Source of the DNA: Mycolicibacterium chlorophenolicum
GTDB lineage: Bacteria; Actinomycetota; Actinomycetes; Mycobacteriales; Mycobacteriaceae
Length of the DNA: 64,000 bases
Direction of reading: 5' to 3'
NCBI RefSeq assembly: GCF_001044235.1
Contig: NZ_JYNL01000068.1
Coordinates: 272,384-336,383 of the forward strand
The translations under genes were made by a program, and so were the position numbers. Shown here piece after piece: positions 51,607-60,109 of this stretch (position 1 is the stretch's first letter; the number at the start of each line of letters is the position of its first letter). The notes under the pieces were generated by a model. That model saw nothing but the letters and a program-made list of their open reading frames with translations, made no database searches and was not told where the DNA came from.

Positions 51607-53697
51607 GTGACCACCGGTCGGATCGAAATCGACGACGTCCAGCCCGTGGTGTCCGGAGGTCGGTTCCCCGCCAAGGCGGTGGTCGGCGAGGTGGTTCCGG
51701 TGAGCGCGACGGTGTGGCGGGAGGGCCACGACGCGGTCGCGGCCACGCTGGTCGTCCGCTACCACGGAACCACCTATCCGGCGCTGGCCGACGAACCGGC
51801 CGGCCGGGTGCGCACCACCGAGGCCGTGCCGATCCAGGAGGTGGTGAGCCCGGCCCCGCGGACCCGGCCGATGACGCTGCCGATGGCGACGGGCCGCACC
51901 GCCGACGTCTTCCACGGCCAGTTCTCCCCCGACACCGTCGGGCTGTGGACCTACCGCGTCGACGGCTGGAGCGACCCGATCGCGACGTGGCGCCACCACG
52001 TGATCGCCAAGCTCGACGCGGGCCAGAGCGAAGGCGAGCTGTCCAACGACCTGCTGGTGGGGGCGAAACTGCTGGAGCGGGCGTCGGCGGGCGTCCCCCG
52101 CCAGGATCGCTACCCGCTGATCGAGGCCGCCGAGCGGCTGCGCACCCCCGGCGACCCGTTCTATCGGGCGGGTGCGGCGCTGTCCCCGGAGGTCACCGAT
52201 CTCGTCGACCAGTACCCGCTGCGGGAACTGATCACCCGCGGTGAGGTGTACGGCATCTGGGTGGACCGGCCGCTGGCCCGGTTCAGCTCCTGGTACGAAT
52301 TCTTCCCCCGGTCCACCGGCGGCTGGGACAGCTCCGGCAACCCGGTGCACGGAACGTTCGCGACGGCGACCAAGGCGCTGCCGCGGATCGCGCGGATGGG
52401 CTTCGACATCGCCTACCTGCCGCCCATCCACCCCATCGGCAAGGTTCACCGCAAGGGCCGCAACAACAGCGTCACCGCCGGCCCGCACGACGTCGGCTCG
52501 CCCTGGGCGATCGGCAGCGACGAGGGCGGCCACGACGCCGTCCACCCCGACCTCGGCACGATCGAGGACTTCGACGATTTCGTCGCGGCCGCCCGCGACG
52601 AGGGCCTCGAAGTCGCCCTCGACCTGGCGCTGCAGTGCGCGCCCGATCACCCGTGGGCACGTGCGCACCCGGAGTGGTTCACCGTGCTGCCGGACGGCAC
52701 GATCGCCTACGCGGAGAATCCGCCGAAGAAGTACCAGGACATCTATCCGCTCAACTTCGACAACGACCCGGCCGGGCTGTACGAAGAGGTGCTGCGGGTC
52801 GTCCGTTTCTGGATTTCGCACGGAGTCAAGGTGTTTCGGGTCGACAACCCGCACACCAAACCGCCGAACTTCTGGGCCTGGCTGATCGGCGAGGCCAAGA
52901 ACACCGATCCGGACGTGCTCTTCCTCGCCGAGGCGTTCACCCGGCCGGCCCGGCTGTTCGGGCTCGCCAAGCTCGGGTTCACGCAGTCCTACACGTACTT
53001 CACCTGGCGGACCGCCAAGTGGGAGATCACCGAGTTCGGTCGCCAGATCGCCGAACACGCCGACTACGCCCGGCAGAGCCTGTGGCCCAACACCCCCGAC
53101 ATCCTGCACGAGAGCCTGCAGCACGGCGGGCCGGGCATGTTCGCGATCCGGGCGGCGCTGGCGGCGACACTGAGCCCGACGTGGGGCGTGTACTCCGGTT
53201 TCGAGCTGTTCGAACACCGTGCGGTGCGGGAGGGCAGCGAGGAGTACCTGAATTCCGAGAAGTACGAACTGCGTCCGCGCGACTTCGACGCCGCCCTGGC
53301 CGACGGCGAATCCCTCGAGCCGTTCCTGACCCGCCTGAACGAGATCCGACGGCTGCATCCGGCGCTGCAGCAGACCCGGACGATCACGTTCCACCACGTC
53401 GACAACGACGCGCTGCTCGCCTACAGCAAGTTCGATCCGATCTCCGGCGACCAGGTGCTCGTCGTCGTGACCCTCAACCCGTTCGGGGCCGAAGAGGGCA
53501 CGGTGTGGTTGGACATGGCTGCAGTGGGAATGGACCAGCAAGAGCGTTTCTGGGTGCGCGACGAGATCACCGGAGAGGAATACCAGTGGGGCCAGAGCAA
53601 CTACGTGCGCCTGGAACCCGCCCGTGCGGTGGCGCACGTGCTCAACATGCCCCAGATCCCGGCCGACCAACGAATGAACCTACTGCGTAGGGAGTGA
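51607..53697 (+). CDS. glgE: Alpha-1,4-glucan:maltose-1-phosphate maltosyltransferase
   Basis: 696 residues of GH13_3. The N-terminal beta domain (GRIEIDDVQPVVSGGRFPAKAVVGEVVPVS) precedes the barrel; the nucleophile Asp is in VFRVDNPHTKPPNFW and the acid/base Glu in DVLFLAEAFTRP. It extends glucan from maltose-1-phosphate, the mycobacterial route from trehalose. GTG 51607 has AGGGAG about 7 bases upstream. glgB starts 4 bases after the stop, so both are one operon. Confidence 0.96.
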   Translation: MTTGRIEIDDVQPVVSGGRFPAKAVVGEVVPVSATVWREGHDAVAATLVVRYHGTTYPALADEPAGRVRTTEAVPIQEVVSPAPRTRPMTLPMATGRTADVFHGQFSPDTVGLWTYRVDGWSDPIATWRHHVIAKLDAGQSEGELSNDLLVGAKLLERASAGVPRQDRYPLIEAAERLRTPGDPFYRAGAALSPEVTDLVDQYPLRELITRGEVYGIWVDRPLARFSSWYEFFPRSTGGWDSSGNPVHGTFATATKALPRIARMGFDIAYLPPIHPIGKVHRKGRNNSVTAGPHDVGSPWAIGSDEGGHDAVHPDLGTIEDFDDFVAAARDEGLEVALDLALQCAPDHPWARAHPEWFTVLPDGTIAYAENPPKKYQDIYPLNFDNDPAGLYEEVLRVVRFWISHGVKVFRVDNPHTKPPNFWAWLIGEAKNTDPDVLFLAEAFTRPARLFGLAKLGFTQSYTYFTWRTAKWEITEFGRQIAEHADYARQSLWPNTPDILHESLQHGGPGMFAIRAALAATLSPTWGVYSGFELFEHRAVREGSEEYLNSEKYELRPRDFDAALADGESLEPFLTRLNEIRRLHPALQQTRTITFHHVDNDALLAYSKFDPISGDQVLVVVTLNPFGAEEGTVWLDMAAVGMDQQERFWVRDEITGEEYQWGQSNYVRLEPARAVAHVLNMPQIPADQRMNLLRRE

Positions 53698-53701
53698 CGA
53701 C

Positions 53702-55924
53702 ATGGCGAAAGCGTCGAACCTGACCAAACAGATCGACAGCCCGCACCTGCGGCCGCACACCGCGGATCTGAACCGACTGCTCGCCGGCGAGCACCACGAT
53801 CCGCACTCGGTGCTCGGCGCCCACGAGTACGACGACCACACCGTCATCCGGGCGTACCGCCCGCACGCGGTCGAGGTCGCCGCCCAGATCGGCGGCGTGC
53901 GGTACCCGTTGCAGCACATCGAGGCGGGCGTGTTCGCCGTCGCGGTCCCGTTCACCGACCTGATCGACTATCGGCTGGAGGTGGACTACTCCGGTGAGGA
54001 GTCCGGCTTCGTCCACACCGTGGCCGACCCCTACCGGTTCCTGCCGACGCTGGGCGAGATCGACCTTCACCTGTTCTCCGAGGGGCGCCACGAGCGGCTG
54101 TGGGAGATCCTCGGCGCGCATCCGCGCAGCTTCACCACGCCCGACGGCGTCGTCGAGGGCGTGTCGTTCGCGGTGTGGGCGCCGAACGCCAAGGGCGTCA
54201 GCGTGATCGGCGACTTCAACCACTGGGGCAACGAAGCCCAGATGCGGGTGCTGGGCTCGACGGGTGTGTGGGAACTGTTCTGGCCCAACTTCCCCGAGGG
54301 CGGCCTCTACAAGTTCCGTGTGCACGGCGCGGACGGCGCGGTCACCGAGCGTGCCGACCCGATGGCGTTCGCCACCGAGGTGCCTCCGCAGACCGCGTCA
54401 CGGGTGTTCGTCAGCGACTACACCTGGTCCGACGAGGAGTGGATGTCCGGGCGCGCACTGCGCAACCCGGTCTTCGAGCCAATGAGCACCTATGAGGTGC
54501 ACCTGGGGTCGTGGCGGCCGGGGTTGAGCTACACCGAACTCGCCGAGCAGCTCACCGATTACGTCGTCAAGCACGGGTTCACCCACGTCGAGATGCTGCC
54601 CGTCGCCGAGCATCCGTTCGGCGGATCCTGGGGCTACCAGGTCACCTCGTACTACGCCCCGTCCTCCCGGTTCGGGACCCCCGACGAGTTCCGCTACCTC
54701 GTCGATGCGCTGCACCAGGCGGGCATCGGCGTCATCGTGGACTGGGTCCCCGCGCACTTCCCGAAGGACGCGTGGGCGCTGGGCCGGTTCGACGGCACCG
54801 CGCTCTACGAGCACGGCGACCCCCGTCGCGGTGAGCAATTGGACTGGGGCACCTACGTTTTCGACTTCGGCCGCTCGGAGGTGCGCAACTTCCTGGTCGC
54901 CAACGCGCTGTACTGGCTGCAGGAGTACCACATCGACGGGCTGCGGGTGGACGCCGTGGCCTCGATGCTCTATCTCGATTACTCCCGGCCCGAGGGCGGC
55001 TGGACGCCGAACATCTACGGCGGGCGGGAGAACCTGGAGGCGGTGCAGTTCCTGCAGGAGATGAACGCCACCGTCCACAAGATCAATCCGGGCATCGTGA
55101 CGATCGCCGAGGAGTCCACCTCGTGGCCGGGCGTCACCCGGCCGACGAACCTTGGCGGACTGGGCTTTTCGATGAAGTGGAACATGGGCTGGATGAACGA
55201 CACGCTGGAGTTCATCAAGCGTGATCCGATCCACCGCAGCTACCACCACCACGAGCTGACGTTCTCGCTGCTGTACGCGTTCAGCGAGAACTTCGTGCTG
55301 CCGATCAGCCACGACGAGGTGGTGCACGGCAAGGGGACGCTGTGGGGCCGCATGCCGGGCAACGACCACATGAAGGCGGCCGGCATCCGGAGTCTGCTGG
55401 CCTACCAGTGGGCACACCCGGGCAAGCAGCTGCTGTTCATGGGCCAGGAGTTCGGCCAGCGCGCCGAGTGGTCCGAGGAACGTGGCGTCGACTGGTTCCA
55501 GCTCGACGAGCAGGGCTTCTCGGACGGCATCCTGCGGATGATGACCGACGCCAACGGCATCTACAGGGGCAGGCGGGCGCTGTGGTCGCGGGACACCAAG
55601 CCCGAGGGCTATTCCTGGATCGACGCCAACGACTCGGCCAACAACGTGCTGAGCTTCATGCGGTTCGGCGACGACGGGTCGATGATGGCCTGCGTGTTCA
55701 ACTTCTCCGGCTCTGAGCACAGCAGCTACCGGTTGGGCCTGCCGCACGCCGGCACGTGGCGGGAGGTGCTCAACACCGACAGCGACACCTACCACGGGTC
55801 GGGGATCGGCAACTATGGCGCCGTGGAGGCGACCGACGAGCCCTGGCACGGACGTCCGGCGTCGGCGGTGATGGTGTTGCCGCCGCTGGCCGCGCTGTGG
55901 TTCGAGCCGGAGCAGCAGCCCTAG
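53702..55924 (+). CDS. glgB: 1,4-alpha-glucan branching enzyme
   Basis: 740 residues. Two N-terminal beta-sandwich modules (CBM48-like, about 1-225) precede the GH13 barrel. Catalytic residues are Asp in GLRVDAVASMLYLDYSR, Glu in IAEESTSWPG and Asp in ISHDEVVHGKGTLWGRM. It adds alpha-1,6 branches to the GlgE product. ATG 53702 follows glgE directly; a long hairpin follows the stop. Confidence 0.97.
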   Translation: MAKASNLTKQIDSPHLRPHTADLNRLLAGEHHDPHSVLGAHEYDDHTVIRAYRPHAVEVAAQIGGVRYPLQHIEAGVFAVAVPFTDLIDYRLEVDYSGEESGFVHTVADPYRFLPTLGEIDLHLFSEGRHERLWEILGAHPRSFTTPDGVVEGVSFAVWAPNAKGVSVIGDFNHWGNEAQMRVLGSTGVWELFWPNFPEGGLYKFRVHGADGAVTERADPMAFATEVPPQTASRVFVSDYTWSDEEWMSGRALRNPVFEPMSTYEVHLGSWRPGLSYTELAEQLTDYVVKHGFTHVEMLPVAEHPFGGSWGYQVTSYYAPSSRFGTPDEFRYLVDALHQAGIGVIVDWVPAHFPKDAWALGRFDGTALYEHGDPRRGEQLDWGTYVFDFGRSEVRNFLVANALYWLQEYHIDGLRVDAVASMLYLDYSRPEGGWTPNIYGGRENLEAVQFLQEMNATVHKINPGIVTIAEESTSWPGVTRPTNLGGLGFSMKWNMGWMNDTLEFIKRDPIHRSYHHHELTFSLLYAFSENFVLPISHDEVVHGKGTLWGRMPGNDHMKAAGIRSLLAYQWAHPGKQLLFMGQEFGQRAEWSEERGVDWFQLDEQGFSDGILRMMTDANGIYRGRRALWSRDTKPEGYSWIDANDSANNVLSFMRFGDDGSMMACVFNFSGSEHSSYRLGLPHAGTWREVLNTDSDTYHGSGIGNYGAVEATDEPWHGRPASAVMVLPPLAALWFEPEQQP

Positions 55925-55934
55925 CAGTCAGCCC

Positions 55935-55994
55935 GCGAGCAGACGCAAACTAGGCCGAATCGGGGCCGATTCACCCGAGTTTGTGTCTGCTCGC
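55935..55994. terminator. Long hairpin between glgB and thioredoxin gene (bidirectional terminator)
   Basis: 17-base arms (55935-55951 and 55978-55994) pair with one G-T wobble, and an inner GAATCGG-GG-CCGATTC stem (55957-55972) extends the structure. The outer arm GCGAGCAGACGCAAA is a motif I recall from many mycobacterial intergenic regions, so this is also a copy of a dispersed element. Both flanking genes converge on it. Confidence 0.7.
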
Positions 55995-55998
55995 CGGG

Positions 55999-56898
55999 TC
56001 AGTACAGGGCGTTGGCAAGGTTGCGGCGTCCGGCGATGACCTCGGGGTCGGCGGGGTCGAAGAGATCGAACAGCTCGATCAGCCGGGTACGCACAGCACT
56101 GCGCTCGTCCCCGGCGGTGCGCTTGACCAGGGCGATGAGCCGATTGAAGGCAGCCTCGACGTTCTGCTGGAGAACTTCGACGTCAGCGGCGGCGAGCGCG
56201 GCGTCGACGTCGTCGGCAGACGCATCGGCGATCGCGACCGCGTCCTGCGGGTGCGTGGTCGCGCGCTGCAGGAAACCGATCTGACGGACGGCGCCCTTGG
56301 CTTCAGGATGATTCGGGTCGGCGTCCAGGATGGTCTGATAGGCGGCGCGCGCCCCGTCGAAGTCGCCCTCGTCGAGCAGCGTGCGCGCCCGTTCGACCTC
56401 GGGATCGACGTGCTCGCCCTGCTCGACGTCCTGGCCGCCGCTGAGCTTTCCGGCCGTGGCCTCGAGCAGCGAATCGACCCAGCGCCGCAACTGCTCCGGG
56501 GGCTGCATGCCCTGGAAGCTCGACAACGGCTGGCCGGCGGCCAGCGCCACCACGGTCGGCACCGCCTGGACGCCGAACATCTGCGCCACCCGCGGTGTGG
56601 TGTCGACGTTCACGATCGTCAAGGCCCACTTCCCGCCGTCGGCCTGCGCGAGGCCGGCCAGCACGTCGGCCAGTTGCACGCTGGAATCACTGCGCGGCGA
56701 CCACAGCAGCACGACGACCGGCACCTCATTGGAGCGGACCAGCACCTCGGCTTCGAAGTTGACCTCGGTGACCTCCACCCCACCGCCCGGAGCGCCGCCG
56801 GCCGGACCGTCACCGGAGGGGGCCGGTCGCTGCTTGAGAGCGGACAGATCAACGGCGCCCGCCAGGGCGGGCGAGATGCGGGGTCCTGGACGTGTCAC
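55999..56898 (-). CDS. Thioredoxin-fold/TPR protein without CxxC (CnoX-like, Rv1324 homologue)
   Basis: 299 residues. A thioredoxin domain (about 40-150) has VVVLLWSPRSDSSVQLADVLAGLA where the active site WCGPC should be: both cysteines are missing. The cis-Pro region VQAVPTVVAL remains. A C-terminal TPR-like part (ARTLLDEGDFDGARAAYQTILDADPNHPEAK) follows. The layout matches CnoX/YbbN chaperedoxins, which hold unfolded proteins under oxidative stress. Start codon at 56898 is GTG. Confidence 0.9.
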   Translation of the reverse strand: MTRPGPRISPALAGAVDLSALKQRPAPSGDGPAGGAPGGGVEVTEVNFEAEVLVRSNEVPVVVLLWSPRSDSSVQLADVLAGLAQADGGKWALTIVNVDTTPRVAQMFGVQAVPTVVALAAGQPLSSFQGMQPPEQLRRWVDSLLEATAGKLSGGQDVEQGEHVDPEVERARTLLDEGDFDGARAAYQTILDADPNHPEAKGAVRQIGFLQRATTHPQDAVAIADASADDVDAALAAADVEVLQQNVEAAFNRLIALVKRTAGDERSAVRTRLIELFDLFDPADPEVIAGRRNLANALY

Positions 56899-56911
56899 GT
56901 GAACAAGTCTG

Positions 56912-57286
56912 TCACGTCGTTTCGGGTGCCGTCCGTCCCGGTTGCCCGGCCGCCACAGCGACCCGATCCGACCCCATGCGACCCGTCCTATCAGCCCATA
57001 TGAGGAAGATCACACTGCCCAGCGGCACGATGCTGCCCAGCAACGCCAGCAACCATGTGCCGACCCCCCACTTGAGGGCCATGCCGGTGAGCACCGCGGC
57101 GACGAGGAAAGCGATGAACACCCCGCCGTGCACCGGGCCGAAGACCTTGACGCCGACCTCGGTACGCGGAGTACCGAGGTACTTGAAGTACATGCCGATC
57201 AGCAGTCCGATCCAGCTGAGGGCCTCGGCGAAGGCGATCAGACGGAACCACGCCGCGGCGTTGCGGACGTCGAATGCGCGTGTCAT
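56912..57286 (-). CDS. DUF3817 membrane protein (second copy)
   Basis: 124 residues with three membrane helices (AAWFRLIAFAEALSWIGLLIGMYF, then PVHGGVFIAFLVAAVLTGMAL, then TWLLALLGSIVPLGSVIFLIW) and the HG motif (VHGGVFIAFL). It is a paralogue of the protein at 34985-35332. Function unknown. ATG 57286 is preferred. It lies between the thioredoxin-like gene and fadA4. Confidence 0.85.
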   Translation of the reverse strand: MTRAFDVRNAAAWFRLIAFAEALSWIGLLIGMYFKYLGTPRTEVGVKVFGPVHGGVFIAFLVAAVLTGMALKWGVGTWLLALLGSIVPLGSVIFLIWADRTGRMGSDRVAVAAGQPGRTAPETT

Positions 57287-57350
57287 GGCCCCATTGTGCC
57301 GGAGCGGCACACCAGCTACTACAGAGCGTCGTTGCCAGAGGTCGATGCGC

Positions 57351-58532
57351 TCAGAGCCGGCGCAGGATCAGCGCATCGCCCTGGCCACCCGCACCGCACA
57401 GCGCGGCCACCGCGTAACCCGAGCCGCGTCGCGCCAGTTCCAGCGCCGCGTGCAGCGTGATGCGTGCGCCCGACATGCCGATCGGGTGGCCCACCGCGAT
57501 CGCACCGCCGTTGGTGTTGACCTTGTCCGGATCCACGCCGAGCTCCTTGGTCGACGCCAGGGCGACCGCGGCGAACGCCTCGTTGATCTCGATGACGTCG
57601 AGCTGGTCGAGCGAGATGCCCTCCTTGGCGACGGCTTTCTTGATCGCGTTGGCCGGCTGGCTCTGCAGCGTGGAATCCGGGCCGGCGACCACGCCGTGGG
57701 CGCCGATCTCGCACAGCCAGGTCAGGCCCAGCTCCTCGGCCTTCGCCTTGCTCATCACCACGACAGCGCAGGCCCCGTCGGAGATCTGCGACGCCGACCC
57801 GGCGGTGATGGTGCCGTCCTTGCGGAACGCCGGCCTGAGCCCGCCGAGCGACTCGGCGGTGGTGTCGGCGCGGATGCCCTCGTCCTCGGTGAACTCGATC
57901 GGATCGCCCTTGCGCTGCGGGATCTTCACCGGCACGACCTCATCGGCGAACACCCCGTCCTTCCAGGCCCGGGCCGCCTTCTGATGCGAGTTCGCCGCGA
58001 ACTCGTCCTGCTCGGCGCGGGTGAACTGGTCCACGTCGTTGCGCTGTTCGGTCAGGGCGCCCATCGGCTGGTCGGTGAACACGTCGTGCAGACCGTCGTA
58101 GGCCATGTGGTCGAGCACCGTGACGTCGCCGTACTTGTACCCCGACCGGCTGTTCATCAGCAGGTGCGGCGCCTTCGTCATGGACTCCTGGCCGCCGGCG
58201 ACGACCACCTCGAACTCACCGGCCCGGATCAGCTGGTCGGCCAACGCGATCGCGTCGATACCCGAGAGGCACATCTTGTTGATGGTCAGCGACGGCACGT
58301 CCCAGCCGATGCCGGCTGCGACCGCGGACTGGCGCGCAGGCATCTGCCCGGCGCCCGCGGTGAGCACCTGGCCCATGATCACGTACTCGACAGCAGAAGC
58401 GGGCACTCCCGCTTTCTCCAGAGCGCCGGCAATCGCGACGGCGCCCAGATCGCTGCCGGAGAAATCCTTCAGCGAACCCATCAGCTTGCCCACCGGGGTG
58501 CGGGCTCCAGCAACGATCACCGACGTCGTCAT
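57351..58532 (-). CDS. fadA4: Acetyl-CoA acetyltransferase (thiolase)
   Basis: 393 residues. The nucleophile Cys is in INKMCLSGIDAI, the His in GGAIAVGHPIGMSGAR and the second Cys in ALCGAGGQGDALIL, so it is a complete thiolase of the acetoacetyl-CoA type. It matches FadA4 (Rv1323), next to methylmalonyl-CoA epimerase. ATG 58532 has GGAGG 5-6 bases upstream, so the four-codon longer frame is unlikely. Confidence 0.95.
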   Translation of the reverse strand: MTTSVIVAGARTPVGKLMGSLKDFSGSDLGAVAIAGALEKAGVPASAVEYVIMGQVLTAGAGQMPARQSAVAAGIGWDVPSLTINKMCLSGIDAIALADQLIRAGEFEVVVAGGQESMTKAPHLLMNSRSGYKYGDVTVLDHMAYDGLHDVFTDQPMGALTEQRNDVDQFTRAEQDEFAANSHQKAARAWKDGVFADEVVPVKIPQRKGDPIEFTEDEGIRADTTAESLGGLRPAFRKDGTITAGSASQISDGACAVVVMSKAKAEELGLTWLCEIGAHGVVAGPDSTLQSQPANAIKKAVAKEGISLDQLDVIEINEAFAAVALASTKELGVDPDKVNTNGGAIAVGHPIGMSGARITLHAALELARRGSGYAVAALCGAGGQGDALILRRL

Positions 58533-58569
58533 GACAACCTCCAACTGAGTTTCGAGCGCCTCCCATGAG

Positions 58570-58598
58570 GCTATACATCGGCACCCGTCTATTCGTAA
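58570..58598 (-). promoter_or_regulatory. Candidate fadA4 promoter
   Basis: On the minus strand TTACGA (58598-58593), 17 bases, then TATAGC (58575-58570). It is 38 bases before the fadA4 ATG. A GTTA-GG-TAAC palindrome (58607-58616) lies upstream of this promoter, near the epimerase start. Confidence 0.45.
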
Positions 58599-58612
58599 CC
58601 GATCTTGTTAGG

Positions 58613-58618
58613 TAACTT
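58613..58618 (+). promoter_or_regulatory. Candidate -10 of a leaderless epimerase transcript
   Basis: TAACTT ends 7 bases before the epimerase ATG at 58626, and no ribosome site is visible, as expected for mycobacterial leaderless mRNAs. No clear -35 is seen. Confidence 0.35.
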
Positions 58619-58625
58619 CGCTGTT

Positions 58626-59099
58626 ATGACCGCCGAGCAGACTGACGCCCGTCCTGTGCTGGCCACCGCGCTGGTCACCGCCATCGATCATGTCGGCATC
58701 GCGGTGCCCGACCTGGACGCGGCGATCAAGTGGTACCACGACCATCTCGGCATGATCGTGCTGCACGAAGAGGTCAACGAAGAGCAGGGCATCCGCGAGG
58801 CGATGCTCACGGTGCGCGGCGCTCCGGTCGGCAGCACGCAGGTGCAGCTGATGGCCCCCATCGACGACGATTCGACGATCGCGAAGTTCCTCGACAAGCG
58901 CGGCCCCGGTCTGCAGCAGTTCGCCTACCGCGTCAGCGACCTCGACGCGCTGACCGACCGGCTGCGCGAACAGGGCGTCCGGTTGATCTACGACGCGCCG
59001 CGGCGCGGCACCGCGAACTCCCGCATCAACTTCATCCATCCCAAGGACGGCGGCGGCGTGCTCATCGAGCTCGTCGAGCCGGCCACCGACGCGCACTGA
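58626..59099 (+). CDS. mce: Methylmalonyl-CoA epimerase
   Basis: 157 residues of the glyoxalase/VOC fold. The first metal His is in AIDHVGIAVPDLDAAIKWY; Gln in GSTQVQLM, His in FIHPKDGG and Glu in VLIELVEP complete the site. It interconverts the two methylmalonyl-CoA epimers for the propionate pathway. The order fadA4-epimerase-Rv1322-nucS is as in M. tuberculosis. It is unrelated in position to the split B12 mutase at 9-10.5 kb. Confidence 0.94.
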   Translation: MTAEQTDARPVLATALVTAIDHVGIAVPDLDAAIKWYHDHLGMIVLHEEVNEEQGIREAMLTVRGAPVGSTQVQLMAPIDDDSTIAKFLDKRGPGLQQFAYRVSDLDALTDRLREQGVRLIYDAPRRGTANSRINFIHPKDGGGVLIELVEPATDAH

Positions 59100-59111
59100 T
59101 CCGGCGAGCCC

Positions 59112-59402
59112 TCACGACCAGCGCCGAGTCGGCCCCCGCGTCGCGCGGTTGGCCCAGCACGGCGTGTGCCAGTGCCGGCGGTCGTCGAGGCCGGACTCCC
59201 CCGCGTCGGCCCGCCACACCACGACGTGGGCGACGCCGGGCCTGATCTCGTGATCGCATCCGGGGCAGCGGTACACCTTGACCGCCCGGGTCCCCGACAC
59301 CGGCCGCACCTCGTAGTCGTCACCGTCCGGTCCGGTCTCGATCCGCCGCGGCAGCGGCAACGGATCGTGCTGCCGGCGCTTTCTCGCCGGTCGCCTCGCC
59401 AT
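59112..59402 (-). CDS. Small Cys-rich protein (Rv1322 homologue)
   Basis: 96 residues, strongly basic N-terminus (MARRPARKRRQHDPLPLPRR), then VKVYRCPGCDHEIRPGVAHVVVWR and RRHWHTPCW. The CPGC pair with the later His and Cys could bind zinc. No function is known. ATG overlaps the nucS stop (TGATG), so it is translated with nucS and may assist repair. Confidence 0.83.
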   Translation of the reverse strand: MARRPARKRRQHDPLPLPRRIETGPDGDDYEVRPVSGTRAVKVYRCPGCDHEIRPGVAHVVVWRADAGESGLDDRRHWHTPCWANRATRGPTRRWS

Positions 59403-60064
59403 CAGAACAGCCGGAACTCGTCGCTGTCCATGCCGCGCATCTTGTCGTAATCCAGGATCAGGCAGCGGATTCCGCGATCCACAGCGAGCGTGCGGGCCTG
59501 CGGCTTGATCTGCTGGGCGGCGAAGACCCCCGCGACGGGGGCCAGCACGCTGTCGCGGTTGAGCAGCTCGAGATAGCGGGTCAGCTGCTCGACCCCGTCG
59601 ATCTCTCCGCGCCGCTTGATCTCCACGGCCACCGAGCGGCCCTGCTCGTCGCGGCACAACAGATCCACCGGCCCGATCGGGGTCATGTACTCCCGGCGCA
59701 CCAGGGTGTAGCCGGCGCCGAGCAGCTCGACGTGTTCGGCCAGCAGCGCCTGCAGGTGCGCCTCCACGCCGTCCTTGACCAGACCGGGGTCGACACCGAG
59801 TTCGTGACTCGAGTCGTGCTCGATGGCCTCGATGGTGATGCGCAGTTGCTCGCCCGCCTTGTTCTGCACCACCCACAGGCCGTCGGCGTCCTCGACCATC
59901 CAGCACGGAGGACTCATCCAGTTCAACGGCTTGTAGGCACGGTCGTCGGCATGCACGCTGACCGACCCGTCGGCCTTGATCAACAGCAGACGGCGGGCGG
60001 ACGGCAGATGCGCCGTGAGGCGTCCGACGTAGTCGACGGTGCACTGGGCGATCACGAGACGCAC
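59402..60064 (-). CDS. nucS: Mismatch-specific endonuclease NucS/EndoMS
   Basis: 220 residues. The N-terminal dimer domain (MRLVIAQCTVDYVGRLTAHLPSARRLL) and a RecB-like nuclease domain with Asp in IGPVDLLCRD and Glu/Lys in SVAVEIKRRG are present. It is the non-canonical mismatch repair nuclease of actinobacteria, which lack MutS/MutL. It ends in DEFRLF with no canonical sliding-clamp motif. GTG 60064 is 45 bases from the divergent cyclase gene. Confidence 0.96.
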   Translation of the reverse strand: MRLVIAQCTVDYVGRLTAHLPSARRLLLIKADGSVSVHADDRAYKPLNWMSPPCWMVEDADGLWVVQNKAGEQLRITIEAIEHDSSHELGVDPGLVKDGVEAHLQALLAEHVELLGAGYTLVRREYMTPIGPVDLLCRDEQGRSVAVEIKRRGEIDGVEQLTRYLELLNRDSVLAPVAGVFAAQQIKPQARTLAVDRGIRCLILDYDKMRGMDSDEFRLF

Positions 60065-60109
60065 CGATCCACCTTAAACGCCCCCCGCGGTCACTAGGCT
60101 GACGCCACG

